DNA of 64,000 bases from JALQUL01 sp964556425 (GTDB lineage: Bacteria; Pseudomonadota; Gammaproteobacteria; Burkholderiales; Burkholderiaceae_C). Position numbers and translations under genes: made by a program. The stretch spans positions 11,902 through 75,901 of the forward strand of contig CAZKWC010000007.1 in assembly GCA_964556425.1 (NCBI GenBank). The letters run 5' to 3'. The notes under the pieces were generated by a model. That model saw only the letters and a program-made list of their open reading frames with translations. It made no database searches and was not told where the DNA came from. Of this stretch, positions 35,923 to 46,008 are shown piece after piece. Each line of letters opens with the position of its first letter. The first letter of the stretch is position 1.

Positions 35923-38199
35923 TTAAGCCCAAAACTTCCACCAGGATTCCCCTTTTAAACTTTCTTGTTGACGTTTTTTAATGGCATCAAGCGCATATTG
36001 TATTTCTGCCTGTTCAGCCTTATCAGAATCTAGAATTTTTTGATACATTTGAATAGCCAACGATATTTGAAAAGTTTGTTCAAAAATAAACGCTATTTTT
36101 AAATCAATCAAATGATTATTGAGTTTTTGGCAATCTTGTTCAATAGAGGCTAAACGCAATAAAGTATCTTCCTTTTGAGAATATACCAAATTACTTAAAA
36201 TAGTGACCATGGTCACCAAATAACTTTCATAGTTTTTGGCGTTAGCTTTGAAATCATCTGTTTGCTCTAACCAAGAAAGTTCTAAACGCTCGAGCCAAAT
36301 CGCAATTTCCGTATCTCGTTCTAAGCGATACAAAGCATTGGTAACCCAACCAAAATAATGGCAAGGCGAGTGCTGTGGATAAGAGAAACTTTGAGCGTGA
36401 TTCCATAGGTTTTCAGCGGCCTGAACAAACAACTCTATTTGGTCTGACTCTAAGTAACACTTCATAATGCCCTCAAGGTGCTCCGCCAATGGGCTAGCCG
36501 CAAAGCCTTTCAGATGAGTTTGAACTGCCTTGTCAAATTGTTTTAAATTTTTACGATAATACCGAGCTAATTGTTGGCACAACATGGAGTAGGCATGAAT
36601 ATCACCATCTCGATAAAGACCTTTACCCGTTGCAAAAAACCGCTCAAAATTGTTGACACCCTGCTGATAATAATGAGCCATTAAATCATCTAAATAGGTA
36701 TTAGTAAACTGTTGTTGAGCTGGCAGAACTGATTGTAAATGTGCATGTAATTTCGAGCCCAAGGTGTAACACCATAGTCCAGAATGACAAATCGGTAATG
36801 GTAATTTTTGAGCCTCAGTTACGCCAAAAACCATCACTCTACTCACAATTAACGCTAATAACAAACTCCAATTTGCCATCTCCTTAGTCTGAATGGCTCG
36901 CTCTAAATGAGGCAAAGCTCCCACGTAATCAAACTGTGAAGCCTTTTTTTCTCCTTCTATTAAATCTATCACATAATGCTGCGGATCAATTTTGACAATA
37001 GCGCCTATCATGTGTTGATAAGACTCTTCTTGTAAGGCTTCAGACTCAAATAAAGTTTCACCATCTGGTTTGATTATGGTTAAGGCAATTATTCCTAACC
37101 AATAAGCTTGCTCCGGCGCTGGGTTTTGAGAATCAAATTTTTTAAGAGCTAATTCTCTTGCAAACTGGGATGAAAGTTCTCTATCACTGAACTCAGATTC
37201 GAATGCATATTTTGCAGCTTCAAGTTCACGGTTGGCGTCTAATAACCATTCTATCAATTGACTAGAAATAGCGTCGTCTTCATCACCAGTTAATCTATAT
37301 CTGGCTTCTAGCGTTTTATCAATTGCTGCATTTAAATTGCCTTGTGCATAATACGCTTTAGCCTCTATTCGAGCCATCTGAACGGCTATATCTCGATTCT
37401 TTGCAATAGAAAAATCTTTGGGTTTCAGTTGGTCAATATGATGAAGTACAACTGGTAAACAATTAGGTTGATTGGTCACAATAGACTCACCAAAACTTAA
37501 CCAGTCAAAATAATCTATATTTTGACTGGTATGGTGTTGACTCATCGCATCACAAGCGGTTTGCGCATAATGACTGGCCTGATCTTTATTACCTTGTTTT
37601 TTGTAGGTATTGGCAATTCTTAATGAATAAAGTGCTTTATCCCAAGCGCGAAATTGATACCTATCCTCAATAGAATTCTCAATTTCATATAAAGCAACAA
37701 TACACACCCTTACTCTTTCAAAATGATGTATTTTTAAAGACTGCTGATGCAAGTGATTCCAAGCCTCTTTCCATACTAGAGTCCGCGGCTGTAATAACAA
37801 TAAATCTTCAGCTTGTTGTAAAATTAAATTTATTTTTTCTTTCGTGTCAATAAAATCGGCTTGCTCTACAACTTCTAGTTGCCAATAAATTAAACTCAAT
37901 TGACCATCTAACCAATCTTCTTTTGGACCATTTTTTAAAGCCAAATGTCCATCATGGAGAATGACTTTAAGTGCTTGAGAATACTCCTTGGCCTCGACCC
38001 ACAAACGAAACAAACGTGCGACCGCGTTTAAAGAGTGTAGTAAATAATCTTGACTCTGTAATAGAGCCTTTAAGGTAGCAGCTTTTAATTCTGGATCTAA
38101 TTGAGCATCATTTTGTTGCATCAATACTTGCTGAACTCGATCTAAAAATTGTTCGAGTTGATCGCCAGTTAATTTAATTTTTTCAATCGTTTGATTCAT
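35923..38199 (-). CDS. Large helical-repeat (TPR-like) protein, unknown
   Basis: 758 residues from the ATG at 38199; another ATG at 38229 would add ten residues (the start is uncertain and neither has a clear ribosome binding site). The protein appears wholly alpha-helical and rich in Gln, Leu and Ala. It has TPR-like hairpins such as RIANTYKKQGNKDQASHYAQTA and EAKAYYAQGNLNAAIDKTLEA, and ends in a tryptophan cluster (GESWWKFWA). No enzymatic motif is recognised. First gene of a three-gene operon with the PcfJ-like and DUF1266-like genes, for which it could be the scaffold (inference). Confidence 0.75.
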   Translation of the reverse strand: MNQTIEKIKLTGDQLEQFLDRVQQVLMQQNDAQLDPELKAATLKALLQSQDYLLHSLNAVARLFRLWVEAKEYSQALKVILHDGHLALKNGPKEDWLDGQLSLIYWQLEVVEQADFIDTKEKINLILQQAEDLLLLQPRTLVWKEAWNHLHQQSLKIHHFERVRVCIVALYEIENSIEDRYQFRAWDKALYSLRIANTYKKQGNKDQASHYAQTACDAMSQHHTSQNIDYFDWLSFGESIVTNQPNCLPVVLHHIDQLKPKDFSIAKNRDIAVQMARIEAKAYYAQGNLNAAIDKTLEARYRLTGDEDDAISSQLIEWLLDANRELEAAKYAFESEFSDRELSSQFARELALKKFDSQNPAPEQAYWLGIIALTIIKPDGETLFESEALQEESYQHMIGAIVKIDPQHYVIDLIEGEKKASQFDYVGALPHLERAIQTKEMANWSLLLALIVSRVMVFGVTEAQKLPLPICHSGLWCYTLGSKLHAHLQSVLPAQQQFTNTYLDDLMAHYYQQGVNNFERFFATGKGLYRDGDIHAYSMLCQQLARYYRKNLKQFDKAVQTHLKGFAASPLAEHLEGIMKCYLESDQIELFVQAAENLWNHAQSFSYPQHSPCHYFGWVTNALYRLERDTEIAIWLERLELSWLEQTDDFKANAKNYESYLVTMVTILSNLVYSQKEDTLLRLASIEQDCQKLNNHLIDLKIAFIFEQTFQISLAIQMYQKILDSDKAEQAEIQYALDAIKKRQQESLKGESWWKFWA

Positions 38200-38229
38200 A
38201 AAAGCTTTAAAAAAAAGTGATGGGCACAT

Positions 38230-38778
38230 GACTCAACTAAAACTACCGCCTTAAAAGTTGTGACTTCTATTTACCCATTTACTTTGGGAGGCTCTTCCAA
38301 ACCACCTTTAAATGAATCAGAGTTAACTAATTAATCATGACTTAATTTTAGAAACTGGTTACACAAGTGATGGCTAACCTTCATGGAACCAATTTCCTTA
38401 ACTTACTCTAAGGACATTTCTTAGTTAATTGACTAAACTAGAAAATTTTAAAGGGCCTACATTCATACCGTTTTCACGCTATTTAGAACCTTCTTAAAGC
38501 GACATTAAATGTCGTAAATTGAAGAATTTTATTATTTTTATCGAGAACTCAATCTTGAATAGATATAAAGTAAGGCTTTTTATGCACTTTTGCAAGATGA
38601 TAATTATGTATTTTCAGGTAAAGCATGGAAACCATGAGTTCAACATCACTAAAAACACAATTTAAGATTTTCTTGGTGTAATCATTCTATGTTTTTAAAC
38701 CAAGAAATATTTTTTTTATTCAGCAAGATGTGCAAAAAATTCACATCTTTCAAAGAAATTGACATAAATCTGGAAAGC
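38230..38778. other. Non-coding stretch between the surface cluster and the PcfJ-like triad
   Basis: 549 bp, AT-rich, no gene seen. AAGATGTG (38725-38732) and CACATCTT (38742-38749) form a perfect 8-bp hairpin 30 bases after the 2299-residue gene; it lacks a T tract on either strand, so it is not a standard terminator. A promoter for the triad should be near 38200-38400, but none is clear. Confidence 0.45.
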
Positions 38779-41700
38779 TTACCATTTCAAACCAGTTTCA
38801 TCAAACTTGACTCTTAAACGTAAGTAAGCCCCCTTACTTAGCTGTGCATCACCAGCCAAATCAAATTCTTTAAAGCCAAATGCGTTGTAACCCAATGACA
38901 ACCAAACGTCAGAACTAATTAAATAACCCAACTCTAGCCCTACGCCTTTTTGCAAGGCTCCATTATTGCTACGCATCCAAAAGAATTGAGTTGCAATATC
39001 TAAGCGATTGCTTAGGTCATAAGTAGCTCGAGCGTAGATTAGTTGCGCTGAATTGTGGGTCACCAAAGTATCGAGTTGACTCCTAATCCATTTGGCAGCA
39101 ATTCTTCCATCAAGTTGTAAATAGGCATAGGGTTTTATATTGGCATGCACCGAAACTATTTGACTTCGACTTAAAGTGCCTAACTCATCTGTTAAGCCAA
39201 CAGGAGTGGTAATTTCATAACGATTTTCATATTTGGCCAAAACGTTTAATCTATCACTTCGATTCGGCCTATAAGCTAAACCCAATTGAACTCTTGTGTT
39301 TTCAGCATCACTACCCGATTGGCTTAATACATATCGGTTTTCTTGTACCAACCGTGCCAAACTACTCCATTCATTATTGAGTTTATAGGCAGCTGCAAAT
39401 AAAAAATTATTCGACTTTTCTAGATCTGCAAAACGGGCTTCTATGCGTGAGCTGAGTCGTGCATTTTCATACCCTTTGTAATCAAGCGTCAGCCCTGCTG
39501 TAGTACTTCGTTCTGTACTGCTTAAACCTGTACCATTAGAGGACGAAACAGATGTGTTAGTGGGTTTAACATCAACACTTTCAGATGAATCTGTAGGCTG
39601 GATTTTTTCAAAATTACCCGTCAAACTCCAAGCATTAGTCAAATTGAATTGGTGTTTTAATCCATATGCCAACTGTGCATTTGAAGTAGTATCAGATCCT
39701 TCATTAGATAATCTATACTCACTATAAACCGAGCCAGCATCAGAATACTTAGCATCAAAACCAATTGCACTTCTTTGATTTTGAGCGCTTAAGTTTAAAT
39801 TATTGGCCTTATTCAAACTAGAAATCAATTCATAACGACCATAAACTCTGCCCCAATTAGTGTTGTACTCAGAACCAAAGGCCAGTAATTTTTGATCTTG
39901 TACCGATAAATCTTGCTCATATTCTACAAAGCTGTTGACCTTAGTAAGCATGGGTAAAGTACCCGCAATACGCAACTTAGCAATATCTCCCTCTTCTAGA
40001 ATCGATTGACGGGTTAACACTTCATTGCTTAAATTTCGATAATGCCTTATACCTAACTCCACAGAAATACCTGGCGTTAATTGTTGAGTAGCTGAAACAC
40101 CAGAACTTGTTTGCTCAGTTAAAACAATCAAATTTTTTGATTGTTTTAATTGCGCTTTTACTGCGGTTTGTGGCAAAGGTTTTGCACTAGCTTCAAGTGT
40201 TAATTCTTGCCTTCCTTTACTTAAACTAGAACCGGTAAAGTCAAAATCTTTATCCGATTTTTGCGCTTGTGCTTTGATTTGTACCTTATTGCTTTGATGA
40301 ACTAACTCGAGTCGCTGAGCAATACCTGACACAGATTGCCCGTCTTTTTCAATCGCAGTTGAGTCCGTACCGTTACCAGCATACCGAGTCACTTTTGCAA
40401 CTTCGGCATTAAGGGTAGTTTGCTCAGCTAATTTTACGCTAGCGTAAACACCTTGTAATTGGCTAGGTTTGGCAGGATCTTTGTCCTCAATACCCACTAC
40501 ACCTAATTTTGCTTTATTCATTAACTCGATTTGGGTATCTATACCAGCTACCCAAAACTCATCACCACTGCCCTCTACCTCATAACGAATCCTGATTGAT
40601 TGTCGATTGCCGTTTTGATCAAAACTAGCTAGTGGCTGACGCAACCTGAGCTGACCAGTGACGGTATCAATAGTGTAATCAACAAACCTTTCAAGTACTA
40701 ATTGACTGTTGCCATTGCTACTTAAAACTTCATTTTGTTGCCTATCACGGATTAACACTTCAATTTTTTCAGAGTTTTGTAACATGTCTGAAAACCGTAG
40801 CTGAAACGGCCCTGTGGTACCGTTTGCCAACAATTCTTCGAGCACTTGTTTTTGATTATTTTTCGAGGCAAAAACATTGACCTCTGACCTTACGTCAGAT
40901 GAGTTGGACCATACAGAATCTGCTGTTGAACTGGCCTTTGCTACTATTTCATCGACATGAAGCTGAGCTCCATTTAAAGCCCTACTATATTGAGTCAGCT
41001 GTCTAATATTATTTCCTACTGGAGTAAAGTCACCCCACATCAAATAACTACGTTGACTGTCAATTCGTACAAAAAGTTTTCCTGAAGACTGAGCATCAAA
41101 ACCACGTATTGAAGAGTCACCGTATATAGGATAAAAAGCATCGGGCTGAATATCTCGGAATAGAGTCTCTTGTTGTGTTTTTTCCGAGTCATAGGCTGCT
41201 GTTAATAAATATTCACCTTTAATTTTACCCTTGAGATAAAAAGCAGCCCGTGCAGCAACACTTTTTTTACCATTTTGCGAAACTTGACTGAAAGAAACTA
41301 GTTCTTTCTCAAAACTATCTGCTTTACGCACAGGCTCTATTGCTGAAAAGTTGATATTTCTAAGATGAATAACTCCATCCACTAAACCCGCTACCAACAT
41401 CGGCCTTAAGTTAGGAGTAAAACGCATTTCTGCACTTGTTTTAACTCCGTTGGCATCAATTACTATTTCACCCACTCCTGGCTCTACTGGAGCGCGTAGT
41501 GGTAAATCAATTTGTCCACCTTGAACAAACAACTGAATACCAGGCTCTTGTGCCGACAAATCATTGACTAGCCATTCACCAATTTTGGTACTTAAATTAA
41601 TCGGTGTCCGAGTTGAAACCAAACGACCTTCACTATCGAGTAAGCGCATTTTAATGATTGCCGCCGTTTGCCCATCAGCTAAAGCATCTTTAGGTAGCTC

Positions 41701-44700
41701 TAAACTAATTTTGGCTAAATCACCAGGGGCAATTATTTGAAGAGTCTTTGAGCCCCTAGTATTGCCCAAAGGGTCGTTTTGTAAAACTTTAATCGTGTTA
41801 ACACCTTTTTTTAGCGTAACCGCCACATACTCCCAAGCCTCTACTTTTTTATCTGCAAGAGTACTTCGCTTACCCACTCGGGAATCGGGAATTTCAATAT
41901 CATTGACCCACAACTTAAAGATAGTACCAATAGGTCCTTTGACTTGAATATTGGTATAGGCAAACTCTAAAATCTGTTGGTCAGTTAAATTGAGAAGTTC
42001 AAACGTATTATCTTTAGCCTGTTTAACTTTTTCTTCTAAAGTAAGCAACTGATTCACCTCTAACTCTGTGCTTGGCTCTTGCTTGAGCTTGCTCGCCACT
42101 GAATTACTTAAAGGATTAAAGGTGTTAGTTAAATTGACAGGCTGAGTTTCTAAATCAATAAAGCCAGCACTTGGCTTTGCTTTAACATCAATGTCACTAC
42201 TGTTTTGACTAACAATCGTAAATCGCTCGGAGGATTTAACAGCAGTCACAATTTCCTGATTATTAATTGGGTTCGCAATTATTTTTCTTTGCTCGACGAC
42301 TTGTAAAATATTGTCGTTACAAGTTTGTGCTGCGAAATTAGCTTGAAATAATTGACCATTTTTTAAATCAATAAATTGACTAGTCGCATTTTTAATAACT
42401 GGCTCATTTTTAAAAAATGGTAAACCAGAAGCGCGGTTACCCGTTGCCCCAAAAAAAGTATTTTTTGGCACACTGGTTTCGTCTAGCTTGAGAATATGAG
42501 TAGTTGGACTCACACCATAAAAACTAAACTTACCTAAGGCATCGGTCATAACATGGGTGCCATCTTCCAAGAATAAGCGAACGCCGGGAATACCTGTCTC
42601 GTCTTTTTCTTGTGCCCCTGTTTTATTGCAATCTAAAAAAACGCTTCCTACAATAAAACCCTCATTAGCAAAAACACCGCCAATAATTTTGACCTTTGCA
42701 TTTGCCTTGTTACTTGAAGCAGGATTAGGTCCTATTGATTGAGCCCACGCAGTATTCACTCCATCACCTAGCATGGCATTTGGGCTTACGGCCATTCGAT
42801 ATTGAATAGTAATCACTTCATCTAGTAATATTTTCTCAACGTTTGAGCCAGACAAAGGCAGATTGATATCAAACTGAAGATAAAAACCTGATTTACCATT
42901 ATTTACAATACGAGGTTGAATGGCTATTTTTTTTTGTCCTGGCAAGGTAATAAAAGCAGATTTTTCAACATAGGTAAAACCAGTCGCAGCTTGATCAAAA
43001 ACAATTAGCGAACTTCTTTCAAGTTTAGTTTTATTCGTTACACCAATGGTGTAGTCTACAAAATCAACCACCTCTACAGTCGTCTTATTGGCCTTTTTCT
43101 CCACTACCCAAGGACCACTTTCAAATGGTGGATCGAGGGGAATATGATTATTAGTTAACTTTTTAGAGCTTGCATTATGTTCAAAACTTAAATAATAAAT
43201 TGTATTTTGTGCTTCGTTAGGTGCTGTCTCTTGATTTTGAACTATATATCGGTCAGGTGCACCAAGCTCAATAGCAAGGGCATTCGCTTGTGGTGGAATA
43301 ATAACTGATGGCCACGAATAGTTTACTGGTGATGTAATCTGAATACGATAAGTACCTAAAGGTGCAAATGAAGTTAATGAATAATGATATACACCAGTAG
43401 GGTCTGTGAGTTGATTGAAATTAGATAAACCACCTACAAGATGAATACTAGGGTCAAAACCATTAGGACCAACAAGTGTGAGTTGTGCAGATTGAACTGG
43501 CGTTCGTTTTAGACTATCGTAAACTACTCCAGTGTGATCAACAGGCAAACTTTGTTCTTTGAACTGCTGACCGCCTGTAAAGACAATTGCAGTGAGCATA
43601 CCTAAATCATGATCTACTACCGCATTAGAAATGGGCTGGGCTAACTCACCGTCTACTGGACTAGAGTACCAAATACCTTGAGGAGAATAAAATCTAAGGG
43701 CATAATTATTTCCAGCCGCAATATTATTAATGGCATACGACCCTGCCTCATCGGTTTCAGCTGACCTAGCAACAATGGTGTAGATTTTTGTTCCAATTAC
43801 AAAAGTAGTGCCAATTGGTTTTTGACTTGCTGCATTAATAAAGGTATTGTCTGTTGCTGTAGTTGGATTAGCATTTTTTGCAGCATTAATCTGTACTTGT
43901 GTTGCATTTTGGTATTGAAGCAATTCTACATACCAGCCTTTTAAAAAAGCTTCGTTATTTTGTAATACTCGGTCATGATTGACATCCAACCATACACGAC
44001 CTTTTAAACTTGATGTCGCAGTAGGTTGAATCACCAGCACTTCGTCTGTTGACGAATTATTTTTGGTCCTACTAGTGGCCTCACCACCACCTTGAACCGT
44101 TGCTGTATTCAATAACTTTTTGGATCCTGATGTACCATTTAAAACACTGGCCGCAATCTTCACAATTAAAGTAATCGGTGAACTTTTAGATGCGGAATAA
44201 ATAGTGGAAGCAGGCAAACCCTTTGCCAAAACGCAGGTCACTAACTTTCCAGCTACTGTACACGACCAACCCACTCCTGTTGCAGACACAAACTGCATTT
44301 CAGCAGGTAATAAATCAGTGACTACCACTGCCTGTGTGGTTGCTAACTGACTTACATTTTCTACAATGATTTGAAATCGACTTTCTTGATCAACAATAAA
44401 ATCAGCATTATGAGTTTTTTTAATGATGAGATCAGGACTTGGTCCTATCGGTGTGGTGTTTCGTACTTGATTGGTGGGATAGGCGCTTTGACTCAAAATG
44501 GAGGAAGTGCCATCGCTGTAAAATAATTCAGCAATATTGACAATTTCACCTTCGTAATCGGCCTTTACTTTCACCTTAAAACTCATACGAACCGAGGCAT
44601 TTGCAGGAACAGAATCAAAAGCAACTGCCACTTCAATCACATTTAACCCTGCCGTTCTTTGATATGCAAATGGCGCGTCTCCTGCCATTCTAAACAACAA

Positions 44701-45678
44701 TTCTTTTCCTGGGTTGTTATTAGGAGAGCTCAAGTCACCTGCATAAGTAGTTCCAATAGGAATATGGTCACGCAGAATTACTTTTGATGTTAAAACCCCA
44801 TCAATTCGAATATTAAAAAGCCCTGCAGGATCGGACTCCCCCGTATTGAGCAAAATAGCATTGGTATTATTAGCTTTAGGCAAGGCCAATGCATTACTTG
44901 AACCTATGTTGTTCACCGCTACGTCATAACTCATTTCCTCACCAGGTAATAATGCCTTATTGGGTTTATTGGAAGACTTAGATAAACTAAATACAGGCCC
45001 TGTGACTAAGCGAATAACATCCGTATTATGAGCACTAACCGATTGCAAAACTGTAACTGCTGATAACTTAATTTGACTTGTATCGGGAGCCACAGCAGTG
45101 GTAGGTACCGTAGCAACCACTAACAATGATACGCTTGCCCCTGGTGATAAGGCAGGGATAGTAGTAGCAACGGAGCCATTGCTTGGCAAAATAGATTCAC
45201 CCGCATCCGCTTTACCGTTGTTATTAACATCCCAAATTAACTTTAGATTACTTGCAATAAAACCAGCTTGTTGTAATAAGGTAAATTGATAAGTGGAGGC
45301 AACATTGCCAGTATTTACTAAAGTATGAGAAATGGCAAAGGGTGCATTGGGTGCGCTATTAATGGTTTGAGAATTGGTTAAGCTGAGTGCTTCTACGGCA
45401 GCAACCCTAACCTCGACTTCGTTAGACTCCTGTCTTTGTGCAGGCTCAAATGTAGAAGGCTTAAAAGTGACAGAAGCCCTATTCCGAATCATGGTATCGG
45501 CTGGGGTTGGCGTTAAAGTAGAGGCAGCTGCTTGACTAAAAAAATAAGCACCTAAAAAATAAAATGACAATAACAATAAAAATCGAATCAGAAATGACCA
45601 AAACACAACAAGCCTATCATTATTAGGATTGTTGTCTAAAGTGTGATGTAAATTCAATTGATTTTCAATGATCGTCAT
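38779..45678 (-). CDS. Giant DUF11/SdrD-B repeat protein with C-terminal outer-membrane beta-barrel
   Basis: 2299 residues. After a 23-residue polar extension comes a hydrophobic export signal (about 24-52, ending QAAAS). The surface part has DUF11-like domains (about 230-390, 415-550 and 850-990) with the usual PDL-IKKT and VVVTDLLPAEMQFVSA patterns. SdrD-B/CNA-B-like domains begin GRVWLDVNHD (about 558) and GSVFLDCNKTG (about 1010), and an invasin-like Ig domain lies at about 1330-1420. From about 1480 to the end the sequence alternates like a large beta-barrel and closes LRLRVKFDETGLKW, with a terminal aromatic residue. This suggests an outer-membrane anchor carrying a long exposed stalk. 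Third gene of the DUF11 cluster. Function unknown. Confidence 0.85.
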   Translation of the reverse strand: MTIIENQLNLHHTLDNNPNNDRLVVFWSFLIRFLLLLSFYFLGAYFFSQAAASTLTPTPADTMIRNRASVTFKPSTFEPAQRQESNEVEVRVAAVEALSLTNSQTINSAPNAPFAISHTLVNTGNVASTYQFTLLQQAGFIASNLKLIWDVNNNGKADAGESILPSNGSVATTIPALSPGASVSLLVVATVPTTAVAPDTSQIKLSAVTVLQSVSAHNTDVIRLVTGPVFSLSKSSNKPNKALLPGEEMSYDVAVNNIGSSNALALPKANNTNAILLNTGESDPAGLFNIRIDGVLTSKVILRDHIPIGTTYAGDLSSPNNNPGKELLFRMAGDAPFAYQRTAGLNVIEVAVAFDSVPANASVRMSFKVKVKADYEGEIVNIAELFYSDGTSSILSQSAYPTNQVRNTTPIGPSPDLIIKKTHNADFIVDQESRFQIIVENVSQLATTQAVVVTDLLPAEMQFVSATGVGWSCTVAGKLVTCVLAKGLPASTIYSASKSSPITLIVKIAASVLNGTSGSKKLLNTATVQGGGEATSRTKNNSSTDEVLVIQPTATSSLKGRVWLDVNHDRVLQNNEAFLKGWYVELLQYQNATQVQINAAKNANPTTATDNTFINAASQKPIGTTFVIGTKIYTIVARSAETDEAGSYAINNIAAGNNYALRFYSPQGIWYSSPVDGELAQPISNAVVDHDLGMLTAIVFTGGQQFKEQSLPVDHTGVVYDSLKRTPVQSAQLTLVGPNGFDPSIHLVGGLSNFNQLTDPTGVYHYSLTSFAPLGTYRIQITSPVNYSWPSVIIPPQANALAIELGAPDRYIVQNQETAPNEAQNTIYYLSFEHNASSKKLTNNHIPLDPPFESGPWVVEKKANKTTVEVVDFVDYTIGVTNKTKLERSSLIVFDQAATGFTYVEKSAFITLPGQKKIAIQPRIVNNGKSGFYLQFDINLPLSGSNVEKILLDEVITIQYRMAVSPNAMLGDGVNTAWAQSIGPNPASSNKANAKVKIIGGVFANEGFIVGSVFLDCNKTGAQEKDETGIPGVRLFLEDGTHVMTDALGKFSFYGVSPTTHILKLDETSVPKNTFFGATGNRASGLPFFKNEPVIKNATSQFIDLKNGQLFQANFAAQTCNDNILQVVEQRKIIANPINNQEIVTAVKSSERFTIVSQNSSDIDVKAKPSAGFIDLETQPVNLTNTFNPLSNSVASKLKQEPSTELEVNQLLTLEEKVKQAKDNTFELLNLTDQQILEFAYTNIQVKGPIGTIFKLWVNDIEIPDSRVGKRSTLADKKVEAWEYVAVTLKKGVNTIKVLQNDPLGNTRGSKTLQIIAPGDLAKISLELPKDALADGQTAAIIKMRLLDSEGRLVSTRTPINLSTKIGEWLVNDLSAQEPGIQLFVQGGQIDLPLRAPVEPGVGEIVIDANGVKTSAEMRFTPNLRPMLVAGLVDGVIHLRNINFSAIEPVRKADSFEKELVSFSQVSQNGKKSVAARAAFYLKGKIKGEYLLTAAYDSEKTQQETLFRDIQPDAFYPIYGDSSIRGFDAQSSGKLFVRIDSQRSYLMWGDFTPVGNNIRQLTQYSRALNGAQLHVDEIVAKASSTADSVWSNSSDVRSEVNVFASKNNQKQVLEELLANGTTGPFQLRFSDMLQNSEKIEVLIRDRQQNEVLSSNGNSQLVLERFVDYTIDTVTGQLRLRQPLASFDQNGNRQSIRIRYEVEGSGDEFWVAGIDTQIELMNKAKLGVVGIEDKDPAKPSQLQGVYASVKLAEQTTLNAEVAKVTRYAGNGTDSTAIEKDGQSVSGIAQRLELVHQSNKVQIKAQAQKSDKDFDFTGSSLSKGRQELTLEASAKPLPQTAVKAQLKQSKNLIVLTEQTSSGVSATQQLTPGISVELGIRHYRNLSNEVLTRQSILEEGDIAKLRIAGTLPMLTKVNSFVEYEQDLSVQDQKLLAFGSEYNTNWGRVYGRYELISSLNKANNLNLSAQNQRSAIGFDAKYSDAGSVYSEYRLSNEGSDTTSNAQLAYGLKHQFNLTNAWSLTGNFEKIQPTDSSESVDVKPTNTSVSSSNGTGLSSTERSTTAGLTLDYKGYENARLSSRIEARFADLEKSNNFLFAAAYKLNNEWSSLARLVQENRYVLSQSGSDAENTRVQLGLAYRPNRSDRLNVLAKYENRYEITTPVGLTDELGTLSRSQIVSVHANIKPYAYLQLDGRIAAKWIRSQLDTLVTHNSAQLIYARATYDLSNRLDIATQFFWMRSNNGALQKGVGLELGYLISSDVWLSLGYNAFGFKEFDLAGDAQLSKGAYLRLRVKFDETGLKW

Positions 45679-46008
45679 AGGTGCTGATTAATTCTCACTG
45701 CATTGATTAGTCTACTTTATCTTCTTTTTGAGGGGGGATATTATTGATTGGCACTCAGTTTTAAAACATCTATTCTTTTACTAGGCCTGTGAATTCAACT
45801 GTAAATTAAGTCGTACTAAGAATTAGAGTGGTCTACCATGCCAATTTTTATACTTCAAACAAGTTATAAATGTAAAAAATGGGCTTGAAACTCTAGCCAA
45901 TACTGTATAAGAAGACCTTTAGACTTTAAACAAAGACTCTTTTAGCCTCTCCTCCATTCGTATACTGTTATTTTTATAATAATAACAGTATATTAGAAAC
46001 CATACCAA
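45679..46008. other. Gap inside the DUF11 cluster with a 12-bp inverted repeat
   Basis: 330 bp. TATACTGTTATT (45961-45972) and AATAACAGTATA (45981-45992) are perfect 12-bp arms around 8 bases, 17 bases after the stop of the 952-residue gene. There is no T tract, so it is more likely an mRNA-end stabiliser or a binding site than a terminator. A weak promoter for the 2299-residue gene may be TTGTTT-N18-TATACA on the minus strand (45904-45933). Confidence 0.5.

Noticed and set aside
38725..38749. Perfect 8-bp hairpin downstream of the 2299-residue gene
   Set aside because: No T tract on either strand, so not called a terminator; mentioned only as content of the gap.
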